Source: Vogesella indigofera
Lineage (GTDB): Bacteria > Pseudomonadota > Gammaproteobacteria > Burkholderiales > Chromobacteriaceae
Assembly: GCF_028548395.1 (NCBI RefSeq)
Contig: NZ_JAQQLA010000003.1
Location: 620,001-684,000, forward strand
Length of the DNA stretch: 64,000 nucleotides
Direction of reading: 5' to 3'
Position 1 is the first letter of the stretch. Each line of letters opens with the position of its first letter. Below the pieces are notes generated by a model, which was not told the origin of the DNA, searched no databases, and worked only from the letters and a program-made list of their open reading frames with translations. Of the stretch, positions 1 to 7,458 are shown piece by piece. The position numbers were made by a program, and so were the translations under genes.

Positions 1-172
1 GCTCGGTGTGCACGCTGTTGAGCAGCACCCACACCATTGGCGCCAGGCAGAACAGGATCAGCATGACGAAGAAAGGGAGCAGCAGCAGGGCAGCCGGCCA
101 GTGTCGCAGCCGGCCACGAGGCAGCCGTGGCACTGCCGTTTGGCCGGCAAAGGGTAGCGAAGTGGTTTTCAT
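1..172 (-). CDS. ABC transporter permease, N-terminal fragment
   Basis: This is the first 57 codons of a gene that runs off the left edge. It opens with a short polar stretch rich in Pro and Arg, followed by a hydrophobic first membrane segment (PAALLLLPFFVMLILFCLAP) and MVWVLLNS. That is the usual start of binding-protein-dependent permeases of the iron/phosphonate type. Its ATG overlaps the stop of the upstream phosphatase-like gene in an ATGA, so translation is probably coupled. With the binding protein two genes upstream it would form one importer. Only the N terminus is visible, so the subfamily is inferred from context. Confidence 0.6.
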   Translation of the reverse strand, partial: MKTTSLPFAGQTAVPRLPRGRLRHWPAALLLLPFFVMLILFCLAPMVWVLLNSVHTE

Positions 173-978
173 GACAAAAGTAGCTCCGGTTTGTGCGGTT
201 TGGCGTGGTCCAGACCCAGCAGGTCAGCGATAAGGCCGCACAGCTGGGTCTGGTGCACACGGACGTCCGGCAATTTGCTGAAACGCTGGCCGATCACGAA
301 CAGTGGTACCTGCCGCTCTTCCGGTAGCAGACCGCCGTGGCTGCCATCGTGGTTCATGCCGTGATCACTAGTGACCAATACTTGATAGCCTGCGGCCAAC
401 CATCCGGGCAGGTACTCGGCCAGCCGCTTGTCAAAGCGGCGTGCCGAATTGCGGTACTGCGCACTGCCGTAGCCGTGGCGATGTCCGGCCACGTCGGTCT
501 CCATTGGGTGTACCAATAGCAAGTCTGGGTGGTGTTTCAATCGCAGTGCTTCGGCGTCCAGCAGTAAGTGGTCATCCGGGTAGTCGTCTCCGTGGTAAAA
601 CACGCCATGCTGGATTGGTAGCTGACTGTCGTCGGTGAAGCGGTCGCGCACGGCAACGTACGGTGCCCGGTTGTACAGTTCTGCTATCCAGTGATAGGCC
701 GCCGCCGCGGTGGTCAGGCCAGCATCGCGAGCCAGGTGGAAAATGCTTTGCTGGCTGGAGGCCGGGCCGGCGTAGTTGTGCACGATGCCGCTGTGCACGG
801 GGGGCACACCACTGAGAATGCATTCGTACAACGGGCGCGACAGCGATGGCAGTTCGCACCGTAGCTGATAGAGACCGGCCTGACCCGCCTCGCACAAGCC
901 CTGCAGGTAGCCCATGCCGTCATGGGCTGCCTGCCAGGCCAGGCCGTCGATCAATACCAGGATGACCTTGCTGGACAT
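169..978 (-). CDS. Alkaline-phosphatase-superfamily hydrolase (type I phosphodiesterase/nucleotide pyrophosphatase-like)
   Basis: This 269-aa protein has the metal-binding layout of the alkaline phosphatase superfamily: D11 in VLIDGL, a nucleophile candidate S47 in PSLSRP, an ETDVAGHRHG motif, SDHGM, and a late SHGG histidine. There is no signal peptide, so it is probably cytoplasmic. It lies 9 bp after the substrate-binding protein and overlaps the permease start by 4 bp. Phosphonoacetate hydrolase and nucleotide pyrophosphatases belong to the same superfamily. A role in releasing phosphate or phosphonate from the imported compound is an inference from the neighbourhood. The protein is shorter than classic PhnA-type hydrolases (about 400 aa), so I do not assign a substrate. 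Confidence 0.75.
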   Translation of the reverse strand: MSSKVILVLIDGLAWQAAHDGMGYLQGLCEAGQAGLYQLRCELPSLSRPLYECILSGVPPVHSGIVHNYAGPASSQQSIFHLARDAGLTTAAAAYHWIAELYNRAPYVAVRDRFTDDSQLPIQHGVFYHGDDYPDDHLLLDAEALRLKHHPDLLLVHPMETDVAGHRHGYGSAQYRNSARRFDKRLAEYLPGWLAAGYQVLVTSDHGMNHDGSHGGLLPEERQVPLFVIGQRFSKLPDVRVHQTQLCGLIADLLGLDHAKPHKPELLLS

Positions 979-987
979 GGCCGCTCC

Positions 988-2037
988 TTACTGCATGTTC
1001 ACCATGACTATTTCCTGCCACTGGCGCGGCAGCTTCTTGGTCGAGTCTTCCCAAGCGGCGAAGTCGCGGATCGGTTTGGCCGACCGATACTGGCTGGCTG
1101 GCAGCAGCTTGGCCTGCACGTCGGCCGGGATCGCCAGCTTGCTGCGGATCGGTCGGGCATAGCCGCGTGCCAGGTTGATCTGGCCGGCATCGCTCAGTAC
1201 ATATTCACGTACCAGCTTGGCCGCATTTGGGTGCTTGGCGTACTTGTTGATGATGGTGGTATAGCCGGTAGTCACCGAGCCATCGGTCGGGATGCTCACC
1301 GTAAAGCGCTTACTGTCGATGCGGTCGCGGTAGCTCAGCGAGGTGAAGTCCCACAGGATGCCTACCTCGATCTCGCCCTTTTCCAGATTGGCCAAGCTCG
1401 GGTCGATCAGTGACAGGCGGCCCTGCTTGGCCAGCTGGCTGAACAGCTCCAGCGCCGGCTTCAGGTTTTTCTCGTCACCGCCGCGAGCCAGTGCTGCAGC
1501 CAGTACGGCGCTGTTGGCGCGCGCGGACACCCCCACTGCACCCAGCGTGACCTTGTACTTGCCTTTTAGTAGGTCGGCCCAGGACTTGGGTGGTGCTTTC
1601 ACCAGCTGGTTGTTGGTGATGAAGGAAATGGTCCCGGTATAGGCCAGTACCCAGTGGCCGTCCTTGTCCTTGGCCCAGGCCGGGATCTCGCTCCAGGTGC
1701 TGGGCTTGTATGGTTGGGTCAGCCCTTTTTGCTGAGCAATCGGACCAAAAGTGTGGCCTACATCGCCGATATCCGCGGTGGCATTTGTCTTCTCCGCCTC
1801 GAACTTGGCCAGTTCTTCTGCCGAGCTCAGGTCGGTATCACGGTGACTCAGGCCATATTTCTGGGTAATCTGCGCCCAGGTGTCTTTCCAGTTGGCCCAG
1901 TCGTCGGGCATGCCCACGCTATAAACAGCACCTTCCTTTTTAGCGGCTTGGATCAGGGAAGGGAGGTTTTCCGCATTGGCCTGTGCCACGCTAAGGCAAA
2001 GCCCCCCGGATACGACGCTAACCAGCAAATTTTTCAT
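988..2037 (-). CDS. Periplasmic substrate-binding protein of an iron/2-aminoethylphosphonate-type ABC importer
   Basis: This 349-aa protein starts with a cleavable signal peptide (hydrophobic residues about 4-18, then AQANA before ENLPSL). The body resembles the extracellular solute-binding family used for iron(III), polyamines, thiamine and 2-aminoethylphosphonate: EGAVYSVGMPDDWANW near the N terminus, a central ADIGDVGHTFGP, and a C-terminal NAAKLVREYVLSDAGQ helix. It is the first gene of a minus-strand operon with the phosphatase-like enzyme and permease. An AGGA ribosome site precedes the ATG, and a 12-bp UTRA-type operator lies 12 bp upstream of the start. The divergent UTRA regulator is what suggests a phosphonate ligand. 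The ligand itself is not provable from sequence. Confidence 0.85.
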   Translation of the reverse strand: MKNLLVSVVSGGLCLSVAQANAENLPSLIQAAKKEGAVYSVGMPDDWANWKDTWAQITQKYGLSHRDTDLSSAEELAKFEAEKTNATADIGDVGHTFGPIAQQKGLTQPYKPSTWSEIPAWAKDKDGHWVLAYTGTISFITNNQLVKAPPKSWADLLKGKYKVTLGAVGVSARANSAVLAAALARGGDEKNLKPALELFSQLAKQGRLSLIDPSLANLEKGEIEVGILWDFTSLSYRDRIDSKRFTVSIPTDGSVTTGYTTIINKYAKHPNAAKLVREYVLSDAGQINLARGYARPIRSKLAIPADVQAKLLPASQYRSAKPIRDFAAWEDSTKKLPRQWQEIVMVNMQ

Positions 2038-2048
2038 GATCTTTCCTT

Positions 2049-2060
2049 TGGTCTAGTCCA
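2049..2060. promoter_or_regulatory. UTRA/GntR (HutC-family) operator upstream of the binding-protein gene
   Basis: TGGTCTAGTCCA differs by one base from the perfect palindrome TGGTCTAGACCA, the operator type known for HutC-family regulators such as YvoA/NagR and PhnF. It lies in the leader just before the ribosome site of the minus-strand operon. A related site occurs at the start of the regulator gene itself. Confidence 0.6.
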
Positions 2061-2311
2061 GATTTAAGCTGCAGGGGAACCTTAGTTCAGTGGCTTTCCA
2101 GCTGTCAATCTCGCCTCATGTTTTTTTGATGGTATTGGTCACGGATTTGTTGTGATTTTGTTTGTTAACTCACTGATTTATATTGATAAAGAATTATGTG
2201 CGACTGTGTGGTTTTTCATGTAGATTTGCTGCGTGAATAGACGTTGTGTTGCCTTGGGTGTGTCTTTGAAATTTCACGATCTTGTGATAAATTTGTCATC
2301 AATTTGAAAAC

Positions 2312-2323
2312 TGGAGTAGTCCA
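2312..2323. promoter_or_regulatory. Second UTRA-type operator, at the start of the regulator gene
   Basis: TGGAGTAGTCCA shares the TGG...TAGTCCA frame of the site at 2049-2060. It covers the GGAG ribosome site and ends one base before the proposed TTG start of the regulator, which would allow tight autoregulation. Confidence 0.45.
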
Positions 2324-2324
2324 A

Positions 2325-3077
2325 TTGATCGCGTTTGAACGTAATACCACTCTGGCCACACAAATCAGGCAGTCGCTGGAGATGCAGATTGATAGCAAAC
2401 TACTGGTAGCGGGCACCAAGCTGCCATCTGAGCGAGAGCTTTCCGAACTGTTCGATACCACGCGGACGACAGTCAAGGAGGCGCTGCTGGCGATGGAGGC
2501 TGAAGGGCGTATCTACTGTGAAGACCGCCGCGGTTGGTTTGTCGCGCCCCCCCGGCTGATATACAACCCGCTGTACCGCTCTCCCTTTCACCAGATCGTT
2601 ACCGAACAGAAACGGCAGTTGGAAACACTCGTGATGTCATCGCGAACCATCGTGGCGACACCGGCACTGTGCCAAGAGCTGGCTTTGCCAACCCTGTCGC
2701 GGATAACCGAGGTCACGCGGCTGCGCAAGCTGGATGGGCGCGTGGTACTACTGGCTAGGCACTACCTGAAGCCTGAGCGCTTTCCCGGTATTTTGGAGCA
2801 CGATCTGAGCCAGTCGTTGACCACTCTTTACGAGCAGCATTATGGCGTACGTTATGGACGCTCCCGTTTCGAGATCAACCCCACGGCGGCTTGGGGCGAG
2901 GTGGCGCAGGCGCTGATGTTGACCGAGGGGAGTCCGATCCTGCTGATTTCCTGTGTCAACTACGACCAGCACGGCGAGATTATCGATTGCGACTATGAAT
3001 ACTGGCGTCACGACGCGGTACGGATCTTGGTTGATAGCCAAGAGTTAGAGCGGATGAGGGCAAATGCGTTGATTTGA
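2325..3077 (+). CDS. GntR-family regulator with UTRA ligand domain (PhnR/PhnF-like)
   Basis: The protein has an N-terminal winged helix (residues about 8-75, with the signature KLPSERELSELFDTTRTTVK) and a C-terminal UTRA sensing domain (about 95-245; RITEVTRLRKLDGRVVLLARHYL, ending in DCDYEYWRHDAVRI). I place the start at the TTG at 2325, which has GGAG eight bases upstream and gives 250 aa, normal for the family. The longer frame opens at another TTG at 2244 with no ribosome site. The gene is divergent from the phosphonate-type importer and is its likely regulator, with operators at 2049 and 2312. The inducer is unknown. Confidence 0.85.
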   Translation: MIAFERNTTLATQIRQSLEMQIDSKLLVAGTKLPSERELSELFDTTRTTVKEALLAMEAEGRIYCEDRRGWFVAPPRLIYNPLYRSPFHQIVTEQKRQLETLVMSSRTIVATPALCQELALPTLSRITEVTRLRKLDGRVVLLARHYLKPERFPGILEHDLSQSLTTLYEQHYGVRYGRSRFEINPTAAWGEVAQALMLTEGSPILLISCVNYDQHGEIIDCDYEYWRHDAVRILVDSQELERMRANALI

Positions 3078-3433
3078 CAAATGCGCCACTGTACGGACTC
3101 TAAGAAGAGGGCTGTCTAGGGTGGTTTCGTGCCTGAAAGCATTCCGCATGGATGTTCCAGAGGAGAGAAAATGCAGAGGTGGGACGAAAAGAGAGTCGTT
3201 TTACCCTTTGGGGGCGAGCAACTCCTATCATTAAGCCACAGAGCGACCGAAGGAGGCACCTACAGGGCTGATTGGAATGGTTGTTCAGCTAGCAGCTATG
3301 CTCATTGCCCCCAATGAAGCAGCCATTGCAATGGCTGCTTTTTGTCGTTCACGAAGGGCGATTCCCGCGCACCTTCAACCTGCTCCCTGCGGGCGAACTG
3401 TCAGTTTTGGCCTACGACAGGTCTCCGGCACTT
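3078..3433. other. Gap between convergent regulator genes
   Basis: No convincing gene is visible. A 62-codon frame at 3129-3317 lacks family features. The stretch ends in a strong plus-strand terminator at 3319-3343, more than 240 bases after the UTRA gene stops. The gap is therefore either a long 3' UTR or an independent small RNA. Confidence 0.5.
3319..3343 (+). terminator. Rho-independent terminator
   Basis: The stem GCAGCCAT/ATGGCTGC has a TGCA loop and is followed by five T. The T run is present only on the plus strand. Confidence 0.8.
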
Positions 3434-4348
3434 CTACAAAACTGGGGGCGATTCAACCAGCGGTAACAGGTCAGCCATAAAAGCGCGTAATACCGTAGGT
3501 TGAGGTGCTCCCCGTCGAGTAATCGCTGTAAATGGCCAGTGAGAGCAAAAGCGTGCAGGATCAATCTGACGCATATCACCAGCCTCCACCCAACGGGTTG
3601 CGTAGTGGATTGGTAAAAACCCGATATAGGCCCCGGAGAGAATCAGCATTGCTTGTGCCTCGATATTGGCAACGGTGGCGGCAGCCTTGCTGACGCGTAA
3701 TTGCTTTAAGTCCTGCTGCTGGAGGTAGCCGCGGGCTACGATGTGGCTAGTGGCAATATGGTTGAACAGTTGCGTCTCAGTATCCGATGTCTTGAATAGC
3801 GGGCTGTAACGGCTGCAGAACAGGCCATCCTGCTCCTGGTACAGCTGGATGTAGGACAACCCGGCGACCCGCAACGGAAAGTGACCAACTGCGATATGCA
3901 GGCGGCCATCCAGTACCCGCTCTTCCAGCTCGGCAGGGGTGCCAATATAGACATCCAGATGCACGTCGTGGCCGCGAGCCACGAACTGGCGTAGTGCGCG
4001 CGCCAGCGGTGAATCGGCATCGCTGATGGTGTTGTCGATGATGCCCAGGTACAGCTTGCCCGAGATGTGCTGCTTCAGTGCGCTGGTGTCCATGCAGAAG
4101 GCATCCACCGCCATCAGCAGACGCTGGGTGGCTTCGTAGGTGACCATGCCGTGTTCGGTGAGGCGAAAACCGCCACGCCCGCGCTCGCACAGGGTGACAC
4201 CCAGTCGCGTTTCCAGGTTGGTCATCTGTTCACTGATACTGGACTGGCTGAGATTCAGCGCGGCCTGTGCCGCAGAAAAACCACCACATTTCACGATGGT
4301 CATGAACACTCGCAGCAGCTTCAGATCCACGTCTTGCAGTTGTTTCAT
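3434..4348 (-). CDS. LysR-type transcriptional regulator
   Basis: This is a 304-aa LysR protein. The N-terminal winged helix (residues about 5-65: DLKLLRVFMTIVKCGGFSAA, then NLSQSSISEQMTNLETRLG) is followed by a two-lobed inducer-binding domain starting near GKLYLGIIDN. I chose the internal ATG at 4348 because AAGGA lies at proper distance; an in-frame ATG at 4390 has none. It is transcribed divergently from the ureohydrolase operon and very likely controls it. An inverted repeat with the LysR T-N11-A pattern sits between them at 4463-4481. The inducer is probably the substrate of the operon or a product of it. Confidence 0.9.
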   Translation of the reverse strand: MKQLQDVDLKLLRVFMTIVKCGGFSAAQAALNLSQSSISEQMTNLETRLGVTLCERGRGGFRLTEHGMVTYEATQRLLMAVDAFCMDTSALKQHISGKLYLGIIDNTISDADSPLARALRQFVARGHDVHLDVYIGTPAELEERVLDGRLHIAVGHFPLRVAGLSYIQLYQEQDGLFCSRYSPLFKTSDTETQLFNHIATSHIVARGYLQQQDLKQLRVSKAAATVANIEAQAMLILSGAYIGFLPIHYATRWVEAGDMRQIDPARFCSHWPFTAITRRGAPQPTVLRAFMADLLPLVESPPVL

Positions 4349-4462
4349 CTGCTTCTTTCCTTTGCCGATGGGTTGTTTTTCGTGCTGCATCGCAGAACGC
4401 CGATGGCATCAAGTGCCGTGCTGTATAGCTGGCGACAGCCATGTGTCAAACCAACAATTTTT

Positions 4463-4481
4463 ACATCGGGAATGTCGATGT
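4463..4481. promoter_or_regulatory. Candidate LysR binding site
   Basis: The inverted repeat ACATCG-N7-CGATGT contains a T-N11-A core (T at 4466, A at 4478). It lies between the divergent LysR gene and the ureohydrolase gene. Confidence 0.5.
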
Positions 4482-4594
4482 GAGTATCTGATATTTATTA
4501 TTTTTTCGAAGCAAATCTCTGCGCATAGTCATGGAACACCGGGCGCCATGCAAGTCCCGGCTTGTACCAGTACATCACATGCGGAGAGAGACTT

Positions 4595-5572
4595 ATGTCG
4601 AAAAACAGTTATGAAGAAGGTCGCCTGAATCTGCCGTTTGTCGGCCACTGCACCTTCGCCAAAGCCCCGGTCTGCCTGGACTGGGAACGCATCGACGCCG
4701 ACGTGGCCGTCCTGGGCGCCCCCAATGATATGGGCACCCAGTGGCGTTCCGGCGCCCGCTTCGGCCCGCGCGGCATCCGCGAGGCCTCCACGCTGTTCTC
4801 CTTCGGCCATGCCGGCGCCTACGACTTTGAAGACGACGTGATGTACCTCACCCGCGAAGACGTGCGCATGGTGGACGTGGGCGATGCCGACATCGTGCAC
4901 ACCGACATGGCCAGCAGCAACGCCAATATCGAGCTGGCGGTGCGCAAGATCCTGGCCGCCGGCGCCATGCCGGTGGTGCTGGGCGGCGACCATTCCATTC
5001 ACGCGCCGGTGATCAAGGCGTTTGAGGGCCAGGGCCCGATCCACATCCTGCACATCGATGCCCACCTCGATTTCGTCGACGAGCGCCACGGCGTGCGCTA
5101 CGGCCACGGCAGCCCGCTGCGCCGCGCCTCGGAGATGGACCACATTGTCGGCATGACCCAGCTGGGCATCCGCAACGTGTCGTCCTCCAACCGCGACGAC
5201 TACGCCGCTGCCCGCGCTGCCGGCTCCACCGTGCTGTCGGTGCGGCAGGTGCGCGCGCTGGGTGCCGAAGGCGTGCTGGCGCAGATTCCGGATGCGGCCA
5301 ACTACTACATCACCATCGACATCGACGGCTTCGACCCGTCCATCGCCCCGGGCACCGGCACCCCCAGCCACGGCGGCTTCCAGTACTACGAGGTGCTGGA
5401 AATCATCCAGGGCCTGGCCCAGCGCAGCCAGGGCCGCATCGTCGGCATGGATCTGGTAGAAGTGGCCCCGGCCTACGACCCGACCGGCGTGACTTCCATC
5501 CTGGCTGCCCAGCTGCTGATGAACAGCATCGGCTTCATTTTCCACGCCCGCGCCGAAGCACGCCGCGGCTGA
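4595..5572 (+). CDS. Ureohydrolase (agmatinase/guanidinobutyrase family)
   Basis: This 325-aa arginase-fold enzyme hydrolyses a guanidino group to urea and an amine. Manganese ligands are visible: H133 in GGDHS, D155/H157/D159 in HIDAHLD, and D242/D244 in IDIDGFDPS. I start at ATG 4595, with GGAGAG upstream, rather than at the in-frame ATG at 4562. The sequence fits the agmatinase-like branch, which also includes guanidinobutyrase and guanidinopropionase, so the substrate is open. It leads an operon with an aldehyde dehydrogenase, an NCS1 permease and a GMC dehydrogenase. That argues for catabolism of an external guanidino compound rather than polyamine biosynthesis. Confidence 0.9.
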   Translation: MSKNSYEEGRLNLPFVGHCTFAKAPVCLDWERIDADVAVLGAPNDMGTQWRSGARFGPRGIREASTLFSFGHAGAYDFEDDVMYLTREDVRMVDVGDADIVHTDMASSNANIELAVRKILAAGAMPVVLGGDHSIHAPVIKAFEGQGPIHILHIDAHLDFVDERHGVRYGHGSPLRRASEMDHIVGMTQLGIRNVSSSNRDDYAAARAAGSTVLSVRQVRALGAEGVLAQIPDAANYYITIDIDGFDPSIAPGTGTPSHGGFQYYEVLEIIQGLAQRSQGRIVGMDLVEVAPAYDPTGVTSILAAQLLMNSIGFIFHARAEARRG

Positions 5573-5632
5573 ACTGCACCTGACGCGCCAGCCTCGCGTA
5601 GATGAGGCGGCGTTGAGAAAGAGGAGAACAAC

Positions 5633-7144
5633 ATGGATCAAGTCGTACAGCAGTATCTGGCGCAATACGGCGTTTCCGCCGCCACGCGCGCGTTTCTGGC
5701 CAAGCCGCAAAAGATGTTCATCGGCGGCCAGTGGCTGGACGCCAGCGACGGCGGCAGCTTCAACGTCACCGAGCCATCCACCGAGGGCCGGATCACCAGC
5801 GTGCCGTCCGCCACCGTGGCCGACCTGGACCGCGCCGTGGCTGCCGCCCGCGCGCAGTTCGACGGCGGCGAATGGCGCCAGCTCAAGCCGCTGGCACGCG
5901 AACGCCTGCTGCAGCGGCTGGCCGACCTGATGGAGGAGCACGGCACCGAGCTGGCCGAGCTGGAAGCCATCGACATGGGTAAGTCGGTGGGCTTTGCCCG
6001 CGATATCGATGTGCAGGGCTCGGTGGACACCATCCGCTACTTTGCCGGCTGGGCCAGCAAGCTGCATGGCCGCACCGTGGAGCCGTCGTCGCTGCCCGGC
6101 AACTACCTGGCCTACACCCGCAAGGAGCCGCTGGGCGTGGTGGCCGCCATCGTGCCGTGGAACTTCCCGCTGCAGACCATGGTGTGGAAGCTGGCCGCCG
6201 CGCTGGCGGTGGGTTGCACCATGGTGATCAAGCCGGCCGAGCTGACCTCGCTGTCCACGCTGCGTTTTGCCGAACTGGTGCAGCAAGCTGGTATTCCGGA
6301 TGGCGTGGTGAACATCGTTACCGGCCGTGGCAGCGTGATCGGCGCCGCCATGAGCAGCCATCCGGGCATCGACAAGCTCACCTTTACCGGCTCCACGCCG
6401 GTTGGCCGCAAGGTAGGCGCCGCCGCGGTGGAGCAGCTCAAGCATGTGACGCTGGAGCTGGGCGGCAAGTCGCCGGTGCTCGTGCTGGCCGATGCCGACC
6501 TGAAAGCCGCGGCCAGCGCGGTGGTGAACGGCGTGTTCTTCAACTCCGGCCAGGTGTGCGATGCCGGCACCCGCGTCTACGTGGCGCGCAGCGTGTACCA
6601 GCCGTTCCTGGACGAAGTGGTGGCGCTGACCCGCGAACTGAAGATCGCCCCCGGGCTGGACCCGGACTGCTACATCGGCCCGCTGGTGTCCGCACAGCAG
6701 AAAGACAGCGTGCTGTCCTACATCGCCAGCGGCATCGAGGAGGGCGCCGAGCTGCTGTGCGGCGGCCAGGCGCTGCCGGGGCCTGGCCATTTCGTGGAGC
6801 CGACCATCTTTGCCCACTGCCGCCAGGATATGCGCATCGTGCAGGAGGAAATCTTCGGCCCGGTGCTGGTGACCCTGCCGTTCGACGAGCTGGACGAGGC
6901 GGTGGCGCTGGCCAACGACAACCAGTACGGCCTGGCGGCGGCGATCTACTCCAACGACCTGGGCCTGGTGCACAGCCTGATTCCACGCCTGGATGCCGGC
7001 ATGGTGTACGTCAACGCCCACGGCACCATCGACCCGGCGCTGCCCTTCGGCGGGGTGAAGGGTTCCGGCTTCGGCAAGGACCTGGGGCCGGAGCAGCTGG
7101 AGCACCTGATGATCAGCAAGGCGGTGTGGATCACGCTGCCCTGA
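5633..7144 (+). CDS. NAD(P)-dependent aldehyde dehydrogenase (phenylacetaldehyde dehydrogenase-like)
   Basis: This 503-aa enzyme has all the family marks: VPWNFPLQ and KPAELTSLS for cofactor binding, FTGSTPVG, the glutamate motif LELGGKSP, catalytic C309 in NSGQVCDAG, and EEIFGPV. GAGGAGA sits nine bases before the ATG. The overall look is closest to the FeaB/PadA and amino-aldehyde dehydrogenase group. In the operon it would oxidise the aldehyde made after the ureohydrolase step or by the GMC dehydrogenase. The substrate is not known. Confidence 0.9.
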   Translation: MDQVVQQYLAQYGVSAATRAFLAKPQKMFIGGQWLDASDGGSFNVTEPSTEGRITSVPSATVADLDRAVAAARAQFDGGEWRQLKPLARERLLQRLADLMEEHGTELAELEAIDMGKSVGFARDIDVQGSVDTIRYFAGWASKLHGRTVEPSSLPGNYLAYTRKEPLGVVAAIVPWNFPLQTMVWKLAAALAVGCTMVIKPAELTSLSTLRFAELVQQAGIPDGVVNIVTGRGSVIGAAMSSHPGIDKLTFTGSTPVGRKVGAAAVEQLKHVTLELGGKSPVLVLADADLKAAASAVVNGVFFNSGQVCDAGTRVYVARSVYQPFLDEVVALTRELKIAPGLDPDCYIGPLVSAQQKDSVLSYIASGIEEGAELLCGGQALPGPGHFVEPTIFAHCRQDMRIVQEEIFGPVLVTLPFDELDEAVALANDNQYGLAAAIYSNDLGLVHSLIPRLDAGMVYVNAHGTIDPALPFGGVKGSGFGKDLGPEQLEHLMISKAVWITLP

Positions 7145-7458
7145 CACGGGCAGAGGGCGGCTGTCCATCACGGATCTGCCACGCCCGCCGGCATGGACGA
7201 TGATGAAAGTAGGAGGAGCGCGGTGCTGCCACGTCAAGCACGCCGCAGCAGGGCTGGCCGCGGCAGGGTGCCGCGCCGGTCCGCTCCGCCAGCACGCATC
7301 TCCAGTCGCCGGGGCAAGGTTGGCCGCAAGCCGTAACGGGGTGCCGCCGCCCGCCCTTCGCCGTGACGCCGCCGCCTTTGGGGCCGCTGGCGTCAGCTGC
7401 CGCCGCGCCCGCCATCGAGCGGGCCGGGCCGGCACCATGAGATATGCGAGGAGATACC
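7145..7458. other. GC-rich intergenic stretch between aldehyde dehydrogenase and permease
   Basis: No gene is supported. It holds GC-rich inverted repeats (for example CCCGC/GCGGG near 7408-7424) and one exact copy of the dispersed 13-mer at 7316-7328. Long frames on the opposite strand run through it but are shadows of the flanking genes. It may allow partial termination or processing within the operon. Confidence 0.4.
7316..7328 (+). repeat. Dispersed 13-mer AAGGTTGGCCGCA
   Basis: This is an exact copy between genes, followed by AG, so it also matches the extended 14-mer ending in AA. Confidence 0.8.

Noticed and set aside
3129..3317. A 62-codon frame in the gap after the UTRA regulator
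   Set aside because: No family features and no good start; better seen as untranslated.
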